DNA from: Membranipora membranacea
Taxonomy: Eukaryota; Bryozoa; Gymnolaemata; Cheilostomatida; Membraniporidae
Reading direction: 5' to 3'
Assembly: GCA_914767715.1 (NCBI GenBank)
Contig: OU612068.1
Span: 8,058,001-8,122,000, forward strand
Length of the DNA: 64,000 bases
Part shown: positions 57,201-64,000 of the stretch, in pieces
Position numbering within the stretch: the stretch's first letter is position 1
Layout: every line of letters starts with the position of its first letter
Made by a program: the position numbers and the translations under genes
Notes under the pieces: model-generated
Seen by the model: the letters and a program-made list of their open reading frames with translations, nothing else
Databases searched by the model: none
What the model was told of the DNA's origin: nothing

Positions 57201-58474
57201 TACCTCAAGAGCTCAGACAGAAGATGCTTGAGATAGCTCACGAGGGTCATAGTGGGATGGGAGGCACCAAGAGATATCTACGAACAAGAGTCTGGTGGCC
57301 CGGAATCGACTCTGATGTAGACAAGTATGTTAAACACTGTCACGATTGTCAGTTGACCAGTAAGCCACTAGATAGGCAGCCAGTAAGGGTGACAGAACTT
57401 CCCAATGGACCATGGGAAGATCTTGCCTTAGATTTTTTGGGTCCCCTGTCTAACGGTAAGTCAGTTCTAGTCTTAACAGACTATTATAGTAGGTGGAACG
57501 AAGTAAAGTTCATGACAGTCACAAAAGCTAGTGATGTTATTTCTTGGCTGAAATCAGTATTTTTTACGCATGGGTATCCACTCAGCATGAAGAGTGACAA
57601 CGGGCCACAGTTTATCTCTCATGAGTATGGTGAGTTTTGCTCCGGGTATGGTATCGAACAGTGTCTGACAACCCCTAGGTGGCCTGAGGCCAATGGTCAA
57701 GTGGAGAGACAAAACAGATCCATAATGAAGCGTATTCAGATTGCACACAACAATAGGGTAGACTATGAGAGTGCCCTCATGACATGGCTGTTTACATATC
57801 GTAATACACCACATTCCATTACTGGCAAAAGCCCAGCAGAGATGTTATTTGGGCGTGTGCTTAGGACTAACTTGCCAAGTCTGCCTAATAGTTTTGATGA
57901 CGTTGAAGCTAGAGATAGAGATAGTGAGATGAAACATAAGATGATAGCCACCCGTAACGAGAAGTTGGAAACTGGTAGTGGCAATAATCACCAGCTAGAG
58001 ATAGGCAGTTTTGTTTTGGTTAAGAGAGATAGTCCATCTAAATGTCAGACACTGTTCCACCCAGATCCATTTGTGGTAATGGACATAAAAGGCTCCCAGA
58101 TCACTGTAAAATCCAGGGCAGGCCGGCTGTATAAGCGTAACATAAGCCATGTTAGACCGTATTACTGCTCTGAGAAACCTGTTGTAGATGCGGACGTGGA
58201 TTCTGAAACGCAGGGAGCCTTAGTAGCCACCCGCCCATCACAGATGATACCGATAATACCAAGGTCAGAGAACGATACTGAGACGGTAACAGATAGACCA
58301 GTTCAAGTGACGCCGCCTACAGTACCACCGGCACTTGTCGAGATCGAAGATATACCTCAGGCAGCCAATATGCCCAGCTCATCACAACCAAATGTGCCTA
58401 CTCCTCGTAAATCTGTACGAGCTAAGAATCGGCCAGCTAAATATGATGGTTTCGTGACCGAGTACCACACCTAG
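54299..58474 (+). CDS. Ty3/gypsy Gag-Pol polyprotein
   Basis: A single frame of 1391 codons from ATG 54299; the frame is open a little further upstream but has no ATG there. Approximate residues: Gag capsid-like region 30-190; two zinc knuckles, CPRCNLTHKPREC (from 217) and CRKCDGMNHYARCC (from 237); protease with DSG near 328; reverse transcriptase about 440-650 with LADDIIV near 612 in place of the more usual YADD/YIDD; RNase H with YTDAS near 761; integrase with an H-H-C-C zinc finger about 980-1018 (HEGHSG, HCHDC); catalytic D in LALDFLG, D in SDNGPQF and E in PEANGQVERQ. Gag and Pol are fused with no frameshift or stop. The C-terminal tail after integrase is Pro- and Thr-rich. All key residues are present, so the protein looks competent. 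It copies the element's RNA and inserts the DNA. Confidence 0.95.
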   Translation: MDTRGPSHFTPDGDASTVSVNWDAWLEEFEAFADSKGLFNLAGEDNANMRAQRKALLLYHAGPRVREIHSTLDQTQRDQYTEMVAVLQGHFHIAPNITYQRHMFRQCIQKETETISQYCARLRKLATHCDYGDAQAVNNQIRDQIVEGCTADKLREKLLEEGNALTLQILLTRSATHEAVVQRSREMNNASAINRVASGSTARKPSFTQETEGANVCPRCNLTHKPRECPAYGKQCRKCDGMNHYARCCQNKAKQNGQGANAGYYRSRRANNVNVGDHQQASPETVNNNSESPEFVFNSYHVPLVCNSNSLDRVNVYVGGVSARFIIDSGSECNVMSRDTYERLRASKFIIKRFISGGPKILPYTAKEPIQPVGRVWCDLQLHNNTAVLEDVAFTVIPNKGESLLGNETGKQLGVIRIINRVGLDDYEARYPRLFSEVLGKSKNEIKLTIRDDIAPVAQPFRRVPLLLRDKLAAHLDELIAHDIIEKVEGHSGSSWVSPAVIIPKKESGKIRLCIDMRRANEAIVRHQHPVPTVDEMLYDMNGAQYFSKLDMRMGFHQFVLHPESRDITTFSTHLGLYRYKRLMFGINAAPEIYQKEVAKIIQGLPGVANLADDIIVHAKTREEHDRRLGEVFSRLEQANMTLNKKKCEIGVQQLEFLGHLLSYKGIDPHGCKVKAVKDAAVPKTVGELKSFLGLTSYMSKFIPHYSHTTDVLRRLSAGKNSREAICLSDKEIVAFNQLKADLCNHDTLTHFDTSCETLLYTDASPVGLGAILVQIQNGEPKVVSYGSRALSDVEKRYMQTEKEALGIVWACERFHHYLFGCRFKVVSDCEPLESIYGNKTKRTSLRIERWQLRLQSYDFEIVRVKSSDNIADPLSRLLCSKKATEHLVERENVELYVRSVVEDNVPSAITPRYIEEVSYMDEEIKALKQAIRANSFDNVDIPAVYRAIKNELCVIGELVLRGGRIVVPQELRQKMLEIAHEGHSGMGGTKRYLRTRVWWPGIDSDVDKYVKHCHDCQLTSKPLDRQPVRVTELPNGPWEDLALDFLGPLSNGKSVLVLTDYYSRWNEVKFMTVTKASDVISWLKSVFFTHGYPLSMKSDNGPQFISHEYGEFCSGYGIEQCLTTPRWPEANGQVERQNRSIMKRIQIAHNNRVDYESALMTWLFTYRNTPHSITGKSPAEMLFGRVLRTNLPSLPNSFDDVEARDRDSEMKHKMIATRNEKLETGSGNNHQLEIGSFVLVKRDSPSKCQTLFHPDPFVVMDIKGSQITVKSRAGRLYKRNISHVRPYYCSEKPVVDADVDSETQGALVATRPSQMIPIIPRSENDTETVTDRPVQVTPPTVPPALVEIEDIPQAANMPSSSQPNVPTPRKSVRAKNRPAKYDGFVTEYHT

Positions 58475-58653
58475 TGACTGGATGTTTCAAAAGAAGCATG
58501 AGAAACTGTGGAGTCAGTCACCATGAGAAATCATGTTACACAGATATCTCCAGTATACAACAAGTATAATTACATACAGAGACACAAAACATTCTTAGTT
58601 GCCGCCACCATGAACCTGGTGCTCAACGTCAAAGTAATTGACATAAAAGCGGA

Positions 58654-58873
58654 TGTAGTGACTACTACTTTGGAGTTGTTTACTCCCTAACTTATACATT
58701 ACTACTTTGGAGTTGTCTACTCCCTATTGTGGCTTATTACAGCAGCCCAACTTGATACCAATTATTATTGTCAACCATCTTGAACATGTTTAGATTTCTT
58801 GGTTAGAGATCATCATTTATTATCAGAAGAATAAACAGACTATTCATTGCCATCACAATTAGCAGTTCTTACA
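58654..58873 (+). repeat. 3' LTR of the Ty3/gypsy element
   Basis: 220 bp, identical to the 5' LTR. Its first bases supply the stop codon that now ends the interrupted Gag-like frame on the other strand (58871-58869). Confidence 0.95.
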
Positions 58874-61800
58874 AATAGATATCATATGGCTTACCTTGTA
58901 CTTTTGCAGCCTCCAAATATGTTTTGTCTTGCATAAGAAGTGGTATTGTGTCATAGAGTATGATATTTGAGACCAATAGTGGGATTAGGTAAGGCTTTGA
59001 TCTATTGTTAGGTCCAGTGTTGCATATTATTGGATAGTCTGGACGTCCTCTAGCTCCCTTCACCAGAGCACTGATTACTGCTACTATTAGTGCAATAGCG
59101 ATAATGTTTCCTACTGATCCTAGTCCTCTCTTAGACTTGGTTGTTACTGGCGGTACGTCTTCTTTTTCTGCTCTGTTGAAACTGTAATATGTTTCCCTTA
59201 GTAACTCCTCGTCCTGGTCATATGTTTGCATTTCCTTGCTCTTCTTACATCCCCCCTGTTCGCGTTTTCGGTGTTTTCTGTTAGGATATCTCTGAGGTTT
59301 TTGATTCTCATGATGAGTTTCCCCCGTCTGCAGGTGTTGTTTACAAGTCAAACTTGTTACTATCAGGTCTCTATACCTTTTGTCAACCATTTTTGGCCCC
59401 CTTTTCTCCTGCCTTCTTCTTTTTGCCTGCGCGTCCCTCTCGAACATCGGAGTTATCGGTTCTATCTTTTGCATATTGATAGGGTTTATCTCTTGCCAAT
59501 TACCCTCCTCGATCCATTGTACAAACTTAGTGTGCACAACTTCCTCTAGGCGGTCTTGTGTGTAGGTAGTTCCTGTTTCCTCATTGGTCATTTCCGTGTT
59601 GCTCTCAATTCTACAAGTTTGACTATCAGATCTCTCTTGATTTTGTTTTGCACCATTTGCCTCATTTATCTTCTCTGCTGTAAATAGGTATTTTATATCT
59701 TCGAGACCTGGGTAAGCTTTGATGGCTAAGTTTTCTAATCTCTGTAGCTCTGCCGTCAACTGATTTCCTTCTAGCCATGGCTCTTCTTCTGGTAACTCCT
59801 CTTCACTGAACCATATATCCTCATCTCTTATTTCGGATGGAAACTGTTTAATCCATTCGTCCAGTTTCATGTCATATTTACTTGTAATTTCTGTGTTTGG
59901 TTCGCATAATTCACCTTCACTGATCCATCCATTTATGAATCTCTGTATACATGCTTTGTCATCCTCTGGAGTTGTCTGTCCCTCTGAGTCAGTGGAGACA
60001 ATTTCTTCTATCTTTTTTGTATATTGATCGCCTGCCTTTGATTCCTTTCCTGTTTGTTTGTGTTTCGCACCACTTTCCTGGATCACATTGTTGGTTACAA
60101 CTTGTATTTCCGATTCATTATCCTCTTCTATGAATCTTACATAGTTGGTAGGTCTTTGCTGGTTTCCTCCTCTTGGTTGATTATCATTTCTATTGTTGTT
60201 ATTATTCATATTTTGTCTACATGAGTAACTGTGGTGCCCTGTTCTGAAACAGATGTTGCATATTGGACTTGCTTGTACAGAAAATTGCCCTCCTTCGTGG
60301 TTGCGTGCATAGTCCCTTGCTTGCTGAAATCTATTCCCAGTGTTTCTATCATTTTGTCTTCCACCATCATGATTATTGCCACTTCTCTCATTGTTTTGTG
60401 TCCAATAGTTTCTGTTTGATCTATTTTGCTCATTTTGATAAGGTTGCCTATTTTCCCATCTCCTGTATCCATTATTATTTTGATTCTGATAGTTTCCTTG
60501 GAATTGTCTTCTGTTGTAACCACCATTATTGTAGTTATTCCGAGGGTTGTATCCTGTATTGGGTACTCTCATGTTTCTCTCCCTGTCGGCTTCTTTAACA
60601 AGTCGGTCCTCTTTTTCAGCTCTCTCTCTCTCTTTTGCTTGCAGGTCTTTGAGATTTCTCTTTAGACATTCTATCTCTTCGTCCTTTTTAATTTGATCGG
60701 TTAGTTGATTAACCATAGCTCCCACTGGCTGTGCTACATTAGAGGTTCCTTCCTTGAGAAGCATTTCATTTGTCCTCTCATATCTTTGGGCCAGTTTAAA
60801 TGCTTCTTCTGCTGTGGTTAAATTTTTATTTACTAACCCACGCTTGAATGATATTGGCAAGCCTGCCAAAAATGTGCCTAATATTACCTTATCTCTGGCT
60901 GTGTATTCCATATCAGGGTAAGTTCTTTTTGCCATTGAAGTTATCACTGCATAAAACTTTCCTATTGATTCAGTTGGAAGCTTTTGTCTGCTATATAGAT
61001 CAATTGAAGATGATGTGCCTGCACTCTGGAATTCCTTGTTCAATTCTTGCATTAGTGGCTCATAATCATCCTTCAGTTGTGGTTGTCTTTCGACTGTATT
61101 TTTATATATGACTAATGCTCCATCGTTAAGATATAATGGGATTAGTTTGCTCCATGTTGATATAGGGACTGATAATGCTCTACATTGTAGCTCATAGTTT
61201 TCCTTGAATTCCATCCATGTGATAGCATCGTTTGGAGAGTTTGTCCATTTTTCCATCTCCGGTAGTTTCATAGCTACATTTATTATCCCATTATTCATAT
61301 TTTGATCGGCTTGTGCAGGTTGTTGCCCTCTAATATCTTGTGAAGCATTTTGGAGGCGTGGCCTATCTCTCTCAAATTCTCTTCTGCGTGCCATGTTATC
61401 ATTGTACTCCTGGTCTGCGTCATAATAACTGTCATAGTCATTAAACCTCAGTCGTTGTCTGAATGCAGGTCTATATCGCTCTTCATACCTATTATCTGGA
61501 TAAGCTTCACGCCTATGGATAATATGATCCTTAGATCTTTTCTCGTCTTGGATTGGGGTATGTTTTATGGTTGTGACTTTGCTCCTCTCTTCTCCATCAA
61601 GTTCTGTACTTATGTATGCTCCCGTCCGTTCATGGCTAATATCTCCCTGTCTGGCCTCACTTCTGTGGCTGTCTTTTTCTTTACTGGCTATCTCTGGATC
61701 TCCGTCCTTCCTGATATCAATAGTTTCAGTTGGTGTTCGGCTTCCCCTTCTCCGGAAGGTAACATGATCAAAACTTCTTGGAATAGGTGTTCTGATATCC

Positions 61801-62414
61801 TCTCCTTGGTCTGCAGCTGTCTGTCTTAATTTCAGCATTTCTTTTTTTCTAAATTCTTCAAATTGTCTCTCCCTGTCTTCCAGCTCCTTAACCTTTTGTC
61901 TGAAATGGTCAATCTCTCTGTCTTGTGAGGCTGCTCTTTCTCTAAGATGTTCAAAGTCACGCTCGTAAGATATAGCTCTGCACCTCAAATCTTCATTATC
62001 CTGTTCATATATTCTTGATTTCTGTCTGTATTGGTCTAAATCTTCTTCAAGTCCTCTTGCTCTATACATAATATGATCAATTTCTTGTTCTTGTGACTTG
62101 AGTCTCTGTGTGAGGAAATTTTCTCTCTCTTCCCATTCCTCATCTCTTTTTGACGTCTCTTCAGGATTCCATTCACTTGTGACTAAATAGTCATTTAAAT
62201 CACGCTCATGTGTCTTCACTCTGATTTCACTTCTCCCCAAATCTGCATCCATATTGCTGGCTCCCTGTGATGCACTTGCTGGGTCATCTTGGTCTTTCTG
62301 CGTGTCATGTTGGTCCTCTGTGTGACGTTCTGAATCTGCCATCTTTTCTGACTTTTTCTGTTTCTGAACGCCTAGTAATGACCACTTTAATGCTGATTTA
62401 GCACCTCTAATCAT
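58869..62414 (-). CDS. Gag-like protein with coiled coil, zinc knuckle and hydrophobic C-terminal segment, split by the Ty3 insertion
   Basis: A continuous 1181-codon frame without introns, from ATG 62414 (a later Met at residue 25 is an alternative start). Residues about 90-200 form a charged coiled coil (YRQKSRIYEQDNEDLRCRA). Residues about 390-560 resemble a retrotransposon Gag domain (MEFKENYELQCRALS, FLAGLPISFKRGL, EEAFKLAQRYER). An Asn/Arg-rich stretch leads to one zinc knuckle at 719 (CNICFRTGHHSYSC). A long acidic and then basic region follows. Near 1092, KSKRGLGSVGN precedes a hydrophobic segment (IIAIALIVAVISALV) and a Cys-containing stretch. The original end lies at 53759-53909, beyond the Ty3 insertion. 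I find no protease, RT, integrase or LTR next to it. It may be an orphan or domesticated Gag gene, or part of an element whose other parts are lost. Confidence 0.85.
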   Translation of the reverse strand: MIRGAKSALKWSLLGVQKQKKSEKMADSERHTEDQHDTQKDQDDPASASQGASNMDADLGRSEIRVKTHERDLNDYLVTSEWNPEETSKRDEEWEERENFLTQRLKSQEQEIDHIMYRARGLEEDLDQYRQKSRIYEQDNEDLRCRAISYERDFEHLRERAASQDREIDHFRQKVKELEDRERQFEEFRKKEMLKLRQTAADQGEDIRTPIPRSFDHVTFRRRGSRTPTETIDIRKDGDPEIASKEKDSHRSEARQGDISHERTGAYISTELDGEERSKVTTIKHTPIQDEKRSKDHIIHRREAYPDNRYEERYRPAFRQRLRFNDYDSYYDADQEYNDNMARRREFERDRPRLQNASQDIRGQQPAQADQNMNNGIINVAMKLPEMEKWTNSPNDAITWMEFKENYELQCRALSVPISTWSKLIPLYLNDGALVIYKNTVERQPQLKDDYEPLMQELNKEFQSAGTSSSIDLYSRQKLPTESIGKFYAVITSMAKRTYPDMEYTARDKVILGTFLAGLPISFKRGLVNKNLTTAEEAFKLAQRYERTNEMLLKEGTSNVAQPVGAMVNQLTDQIKKDEEIECLKRNLKDLQAKERERAEKEDRLVKEADRERNMRVPNTGYNPRNNYNNGGYNRRQFQGNYQNQNNNGYRRWENRQPYQNEQNRSNRNYWTQNNERSGNNHDGGRQNDRNTGNRFQQARDYARNHEGGQFSVQASPICNICFRTGHHSYSCRQNMNNNNNRNDNQPRGGNQQRPTNYVRFIEEDNESEIQVVTNNVIQESGAKHKQTGKESKAGDQYTKKIEEIVSTDSEGQTTPEDDKACIQRFINGWISEGELCEPNTEITSKYDMKLDEWIKQFPSEIRDEDIWFSEEELPEEEPWLEGNQLTAELQRLENLAIKAYPGLEDIKYLFTAEKINEANGAKQNQERSDSQTCRIESNTEMTNEETGTTYTQDRLEEVVHTKFVQWIEEGNWQEINPINMQKIEPITPMFERDAQAKRRRQEKRGPKMVDKRYRDLIVTSLTCKQHLQTGETHHENQKPQRYPNRKHRKREQGGCKKSKEMQTYDQDEELLRETYYSFNRAEKEDVPPVTTKSKRGLGSVGNIIAIALIVAVISALVKGARGRPDYPIICNTGPNNRSKPYLIPLLVSNIILYDTIPLLMQDKTYLEAAKVQGKPYDIYL

Positions 62415-62483
62415 AACACCCTTGTTTTTGTTCCTGTTTATTCACCTAATTTTTTTGTTTGTTTCTGTTTTCTTTATATCTAG

Positions 62484-63613
62484 GTGCGATGAAAGGATGA
62501 TCCTCGGCTTGGTGGAAAGAGCACTCGAACTAAATCATGATTTTGACAGAGCGCTGACCACCATCTGTCCTTTCTGTCGGCGTGGGACAGGGGGGTCTAT
62601 TGGTGACACAATGGACCGTGTCACCACCCTGTTGGTGTACATGTATGCGGTGTCCTTGTTTCTGTCGGTGAGTAGATTTTGTTTTGGCGGACGCCGCAAT
62701 GACTAAGATAGGTGTAAAAATATGAATAGACTTGAGAGGAGATGATAACTTGACGCAGAAACAGTCCAGTTTGCTAGAGATTATTACAAGAATAAGATAA
62801 GATAGCATCTGGTGTATATTTAATAAAAAAAAACTTCATCCTATTATGCCCATTACAATGTGCATAGAAAAATCTGACTATTACCCTTTGCTAGCAATAT
62901 ATCCTAATTTGTATGTTTTGATTTCACACACGATTTACACATGGATTTAATTTATCATTTAATATTGCAGAGCTGCAATATGGAGAGCCCTAATTCGGTG
63001 TTGGGAAGGGCTGGCTATGTTCCTGGGGAACAAGGTTATACCCAGGACATAGCTCGGAGTATCGTTCGGCAGTGGAGATATATCACTAGTTCTGTGGACA
63101 CTCTGCTGTCGAGCGGTTTCATCCTGACAAATATCAACAGAAACCCGGCGCTTCAACCCCGATTAACTCGTGCCAACGACGAGAACCTCTGTAAGTTTGA
63201 ATTGTTTACAGCCTTGTTAATACAATCTTATAAAATTTAATAGATATTTTTTGTTGTTGTAACTTTTGTTATATGTAATGTAAGCAGTGATCGTAATAAT
63301 GATCTAACTTCTAATGATTCCCCTCAATTTTTGGGGCATGTTTCCCCTGAGGTGCTGTGTAACAATGTAAAATTATATTATAATTATAATGTATTTCGCA
63401 GTTCGTCTCAGCGTGCCTCAGGCCGGAGGAGATATACCTTCCCATAATCTAGTGCAGGCTGGCGTGGATCTTCTCACCATATTCAATGATAGAGTGGAGT
63501 TGCCAGCCAGCCCGTTTGCACGCCTCAATGAGCGAAATGGTCCCGATAGACGTCAGCGGCGACAACAATGTCGGGGAGTATACGGACGCCGTTGTCGTCG
63601 GGATCCAAGATAA
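62484..63613 (+). CDS. Unrecognised protein, three 3'-terminal exons
   Basis: Exons 62484-62667, 62971-63190 and 63402-63613 have clear acceptors (TTTATATCTAG, TAATATTGCAG, TATTTCGCAG) and donors (GTGAGT, GTAAGT). They join in one frame for about 205 residues to TAA 63611-63613; AATAAA follows at 63733. The first listed exon starts inside a codon, so at least one more exon lies upstream, possibly beyond the Gag-like gene, which would then sit in an intron. Features: CPFCRRGTGG (a single Cys pair), a hydrophobic stretch LLVYMYAVSLFLS, a helical middle part (QGYTQDIARSIVRQWRYITS) and an Arg-rich end (DRRQRRQQCRGVYGRRCRR). I recognise no family. Phase consistency over three exons argues that it is a real gene. 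Confidence 0.6.
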
Positions 63614-63732
63614 AGAACTGATTATTGATCATTGATTATGATTTTTTTTATTTTATTTTTTTTAATTTTTTTTTTATATTGATTCTACTTGAATATCCAC
63701 TCTTGTATTGAAATAACTGTGTTTAGATAAAT

Positions 63733-63738
63733 AATAAA
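63733..63738 (+). promoter_or_regulatory. Polyadenylation signal AATAAA
   Basis: Lies about 120 bases after the stop at 63613, following a long T-rich stretch; fits the 3' end of the preceding gene. Confidence 0.5.
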
Positions 63739-64000
63739 TATGTAATATATCTTGTTTCCTCTACTATGTTGAAACTTAGTGCTTTGGCCTGTTGCAAACA
63801 AAGTAACCGATGTTCACATTTTTATCTGTTATGTAACAAGATGGTCGTTCTAAATATAACCAGTATCTACATTCTCTTGTCCCCCTGAAGTATTTTATAA
63901 TTCCTACCCCCTTTTGAAGAATGGTTCTCCTCTCTTCTTGAGTCAGACCATGTGGTGTCTTGATACCGTAAGGACAATCTTTGTTATCCTTCCTCAATTT

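Larger units (their letters stand above)
53910..58873 (+). mobile_element. Complete Ty3/gypsy-type LTR retrotransposon (young)
   Basis: The element is 4964 bp. The LTRs at 53910-54129 and 58654-58873 are each 220 bp, start TGTAG, end TTACA and read identical base for base. AATAG at 53905-53909 and 58874-58878 is the target duplication. A primer-binding site starting TGGCGACGAGG lies at 54131, one base after the LTR. A purine-rich tract (AAAAGCGGA) precedes the 3' LTR. One uninterrupted gag-pol frame fills the inside, with domain order protease-RT-RNase H-integrase, the Ty3/gypsy order. Identical LTRs mean very recent insertion, and no defect is visible, so the copy could be active. No envelope-like frame follows integrase. 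It sits in the opposite orientation to the gene it disrupts. Confidence 0.95.

Noticed and set aside
54727-57984. Minus-strand frames inside the Ty3 element
   Set aside because: Antisense shadows of the gag-pol frame with no features of their own.
59226-61829. Plus-strand hydrophobic frames over the Gag-like gene
   Set aside because: Antisense of an Asn/Glu/Arg-rich coding sequence; their Phe/Leu/Ser content is a by-product.

Overview
The window is nuclear DNA of a metazoan, almost certainly an invertebrate. It is AT-rich, its protein-coding genes are split by GT-AG introns and include Ig-domain and single-pass membrane protein genes, and it carries a degenerate nuclear rDNA unit, tRNA-derived SINE-like remnants, foldback elements, LTR elements and a LINE remnant. 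I cannot name the phylum.

Layout. 1-4516 holds a dead copy of a GPI-anchored three-Ig-domain gene. 6.97-12.25 kb is one decayed and rearranged rDNA unit with pieces of 18S at both ends. 14.0-20.1 kb is repeat territory: SINE-like tails, a six-member array of GGGAGGCC/GGCCTCCC stem-loops, an element with long terminal inverted repeats and a foldback element. 24.48-35.0 kb carries exons of a secreted or membrane protein. They may be one receptor gene or two: a signal-peptide part (24484-29606) and a part with a transmembrane segment and a repetitive acidic tail (30479-34994). Its introns hold a foldback element and a non-autonomous LTR element. 38402-43948 is the intact Ig gene, paralogous exon by exon to the dead copy. 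45317-47294 is a secretory-pathway cyclophilin. 48.9-49.5 kb is a dead LINE reverse transcriptase. 50339-52443 may encode a 34-residue peptide whose intron is full of minisatellites.

53.76-62.41 kb is a nested insertion. A 4.96-kb Ty3/gypsy element on the plus strand has identical 220-bp LTRs, a 5-bp target duplication (AATAG) and one open 1391-codon gag-pol frame. It sits inside a long intronless minus-strand gene for a Gag-like protein (coiled coil, Gag domain, zinc knuckle, hydrophobic C-terminal segment) that has no adjacent pol or recognisable LTR. 62484-63613 carries three phase-consistent exons of an unrecognised protein with a basic C-terminus.

The least explained items are the orphan Gag-like gene with its membrane-type end, the stem-loop array, the permuted rDNA unit, the shifted receptor tail behind a perfect splice donor, and a flawless 43-bp palindrome between 6-bp direct repeats. 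All exon models come from reading splice signals and phase; no transcript or database evidence was available.
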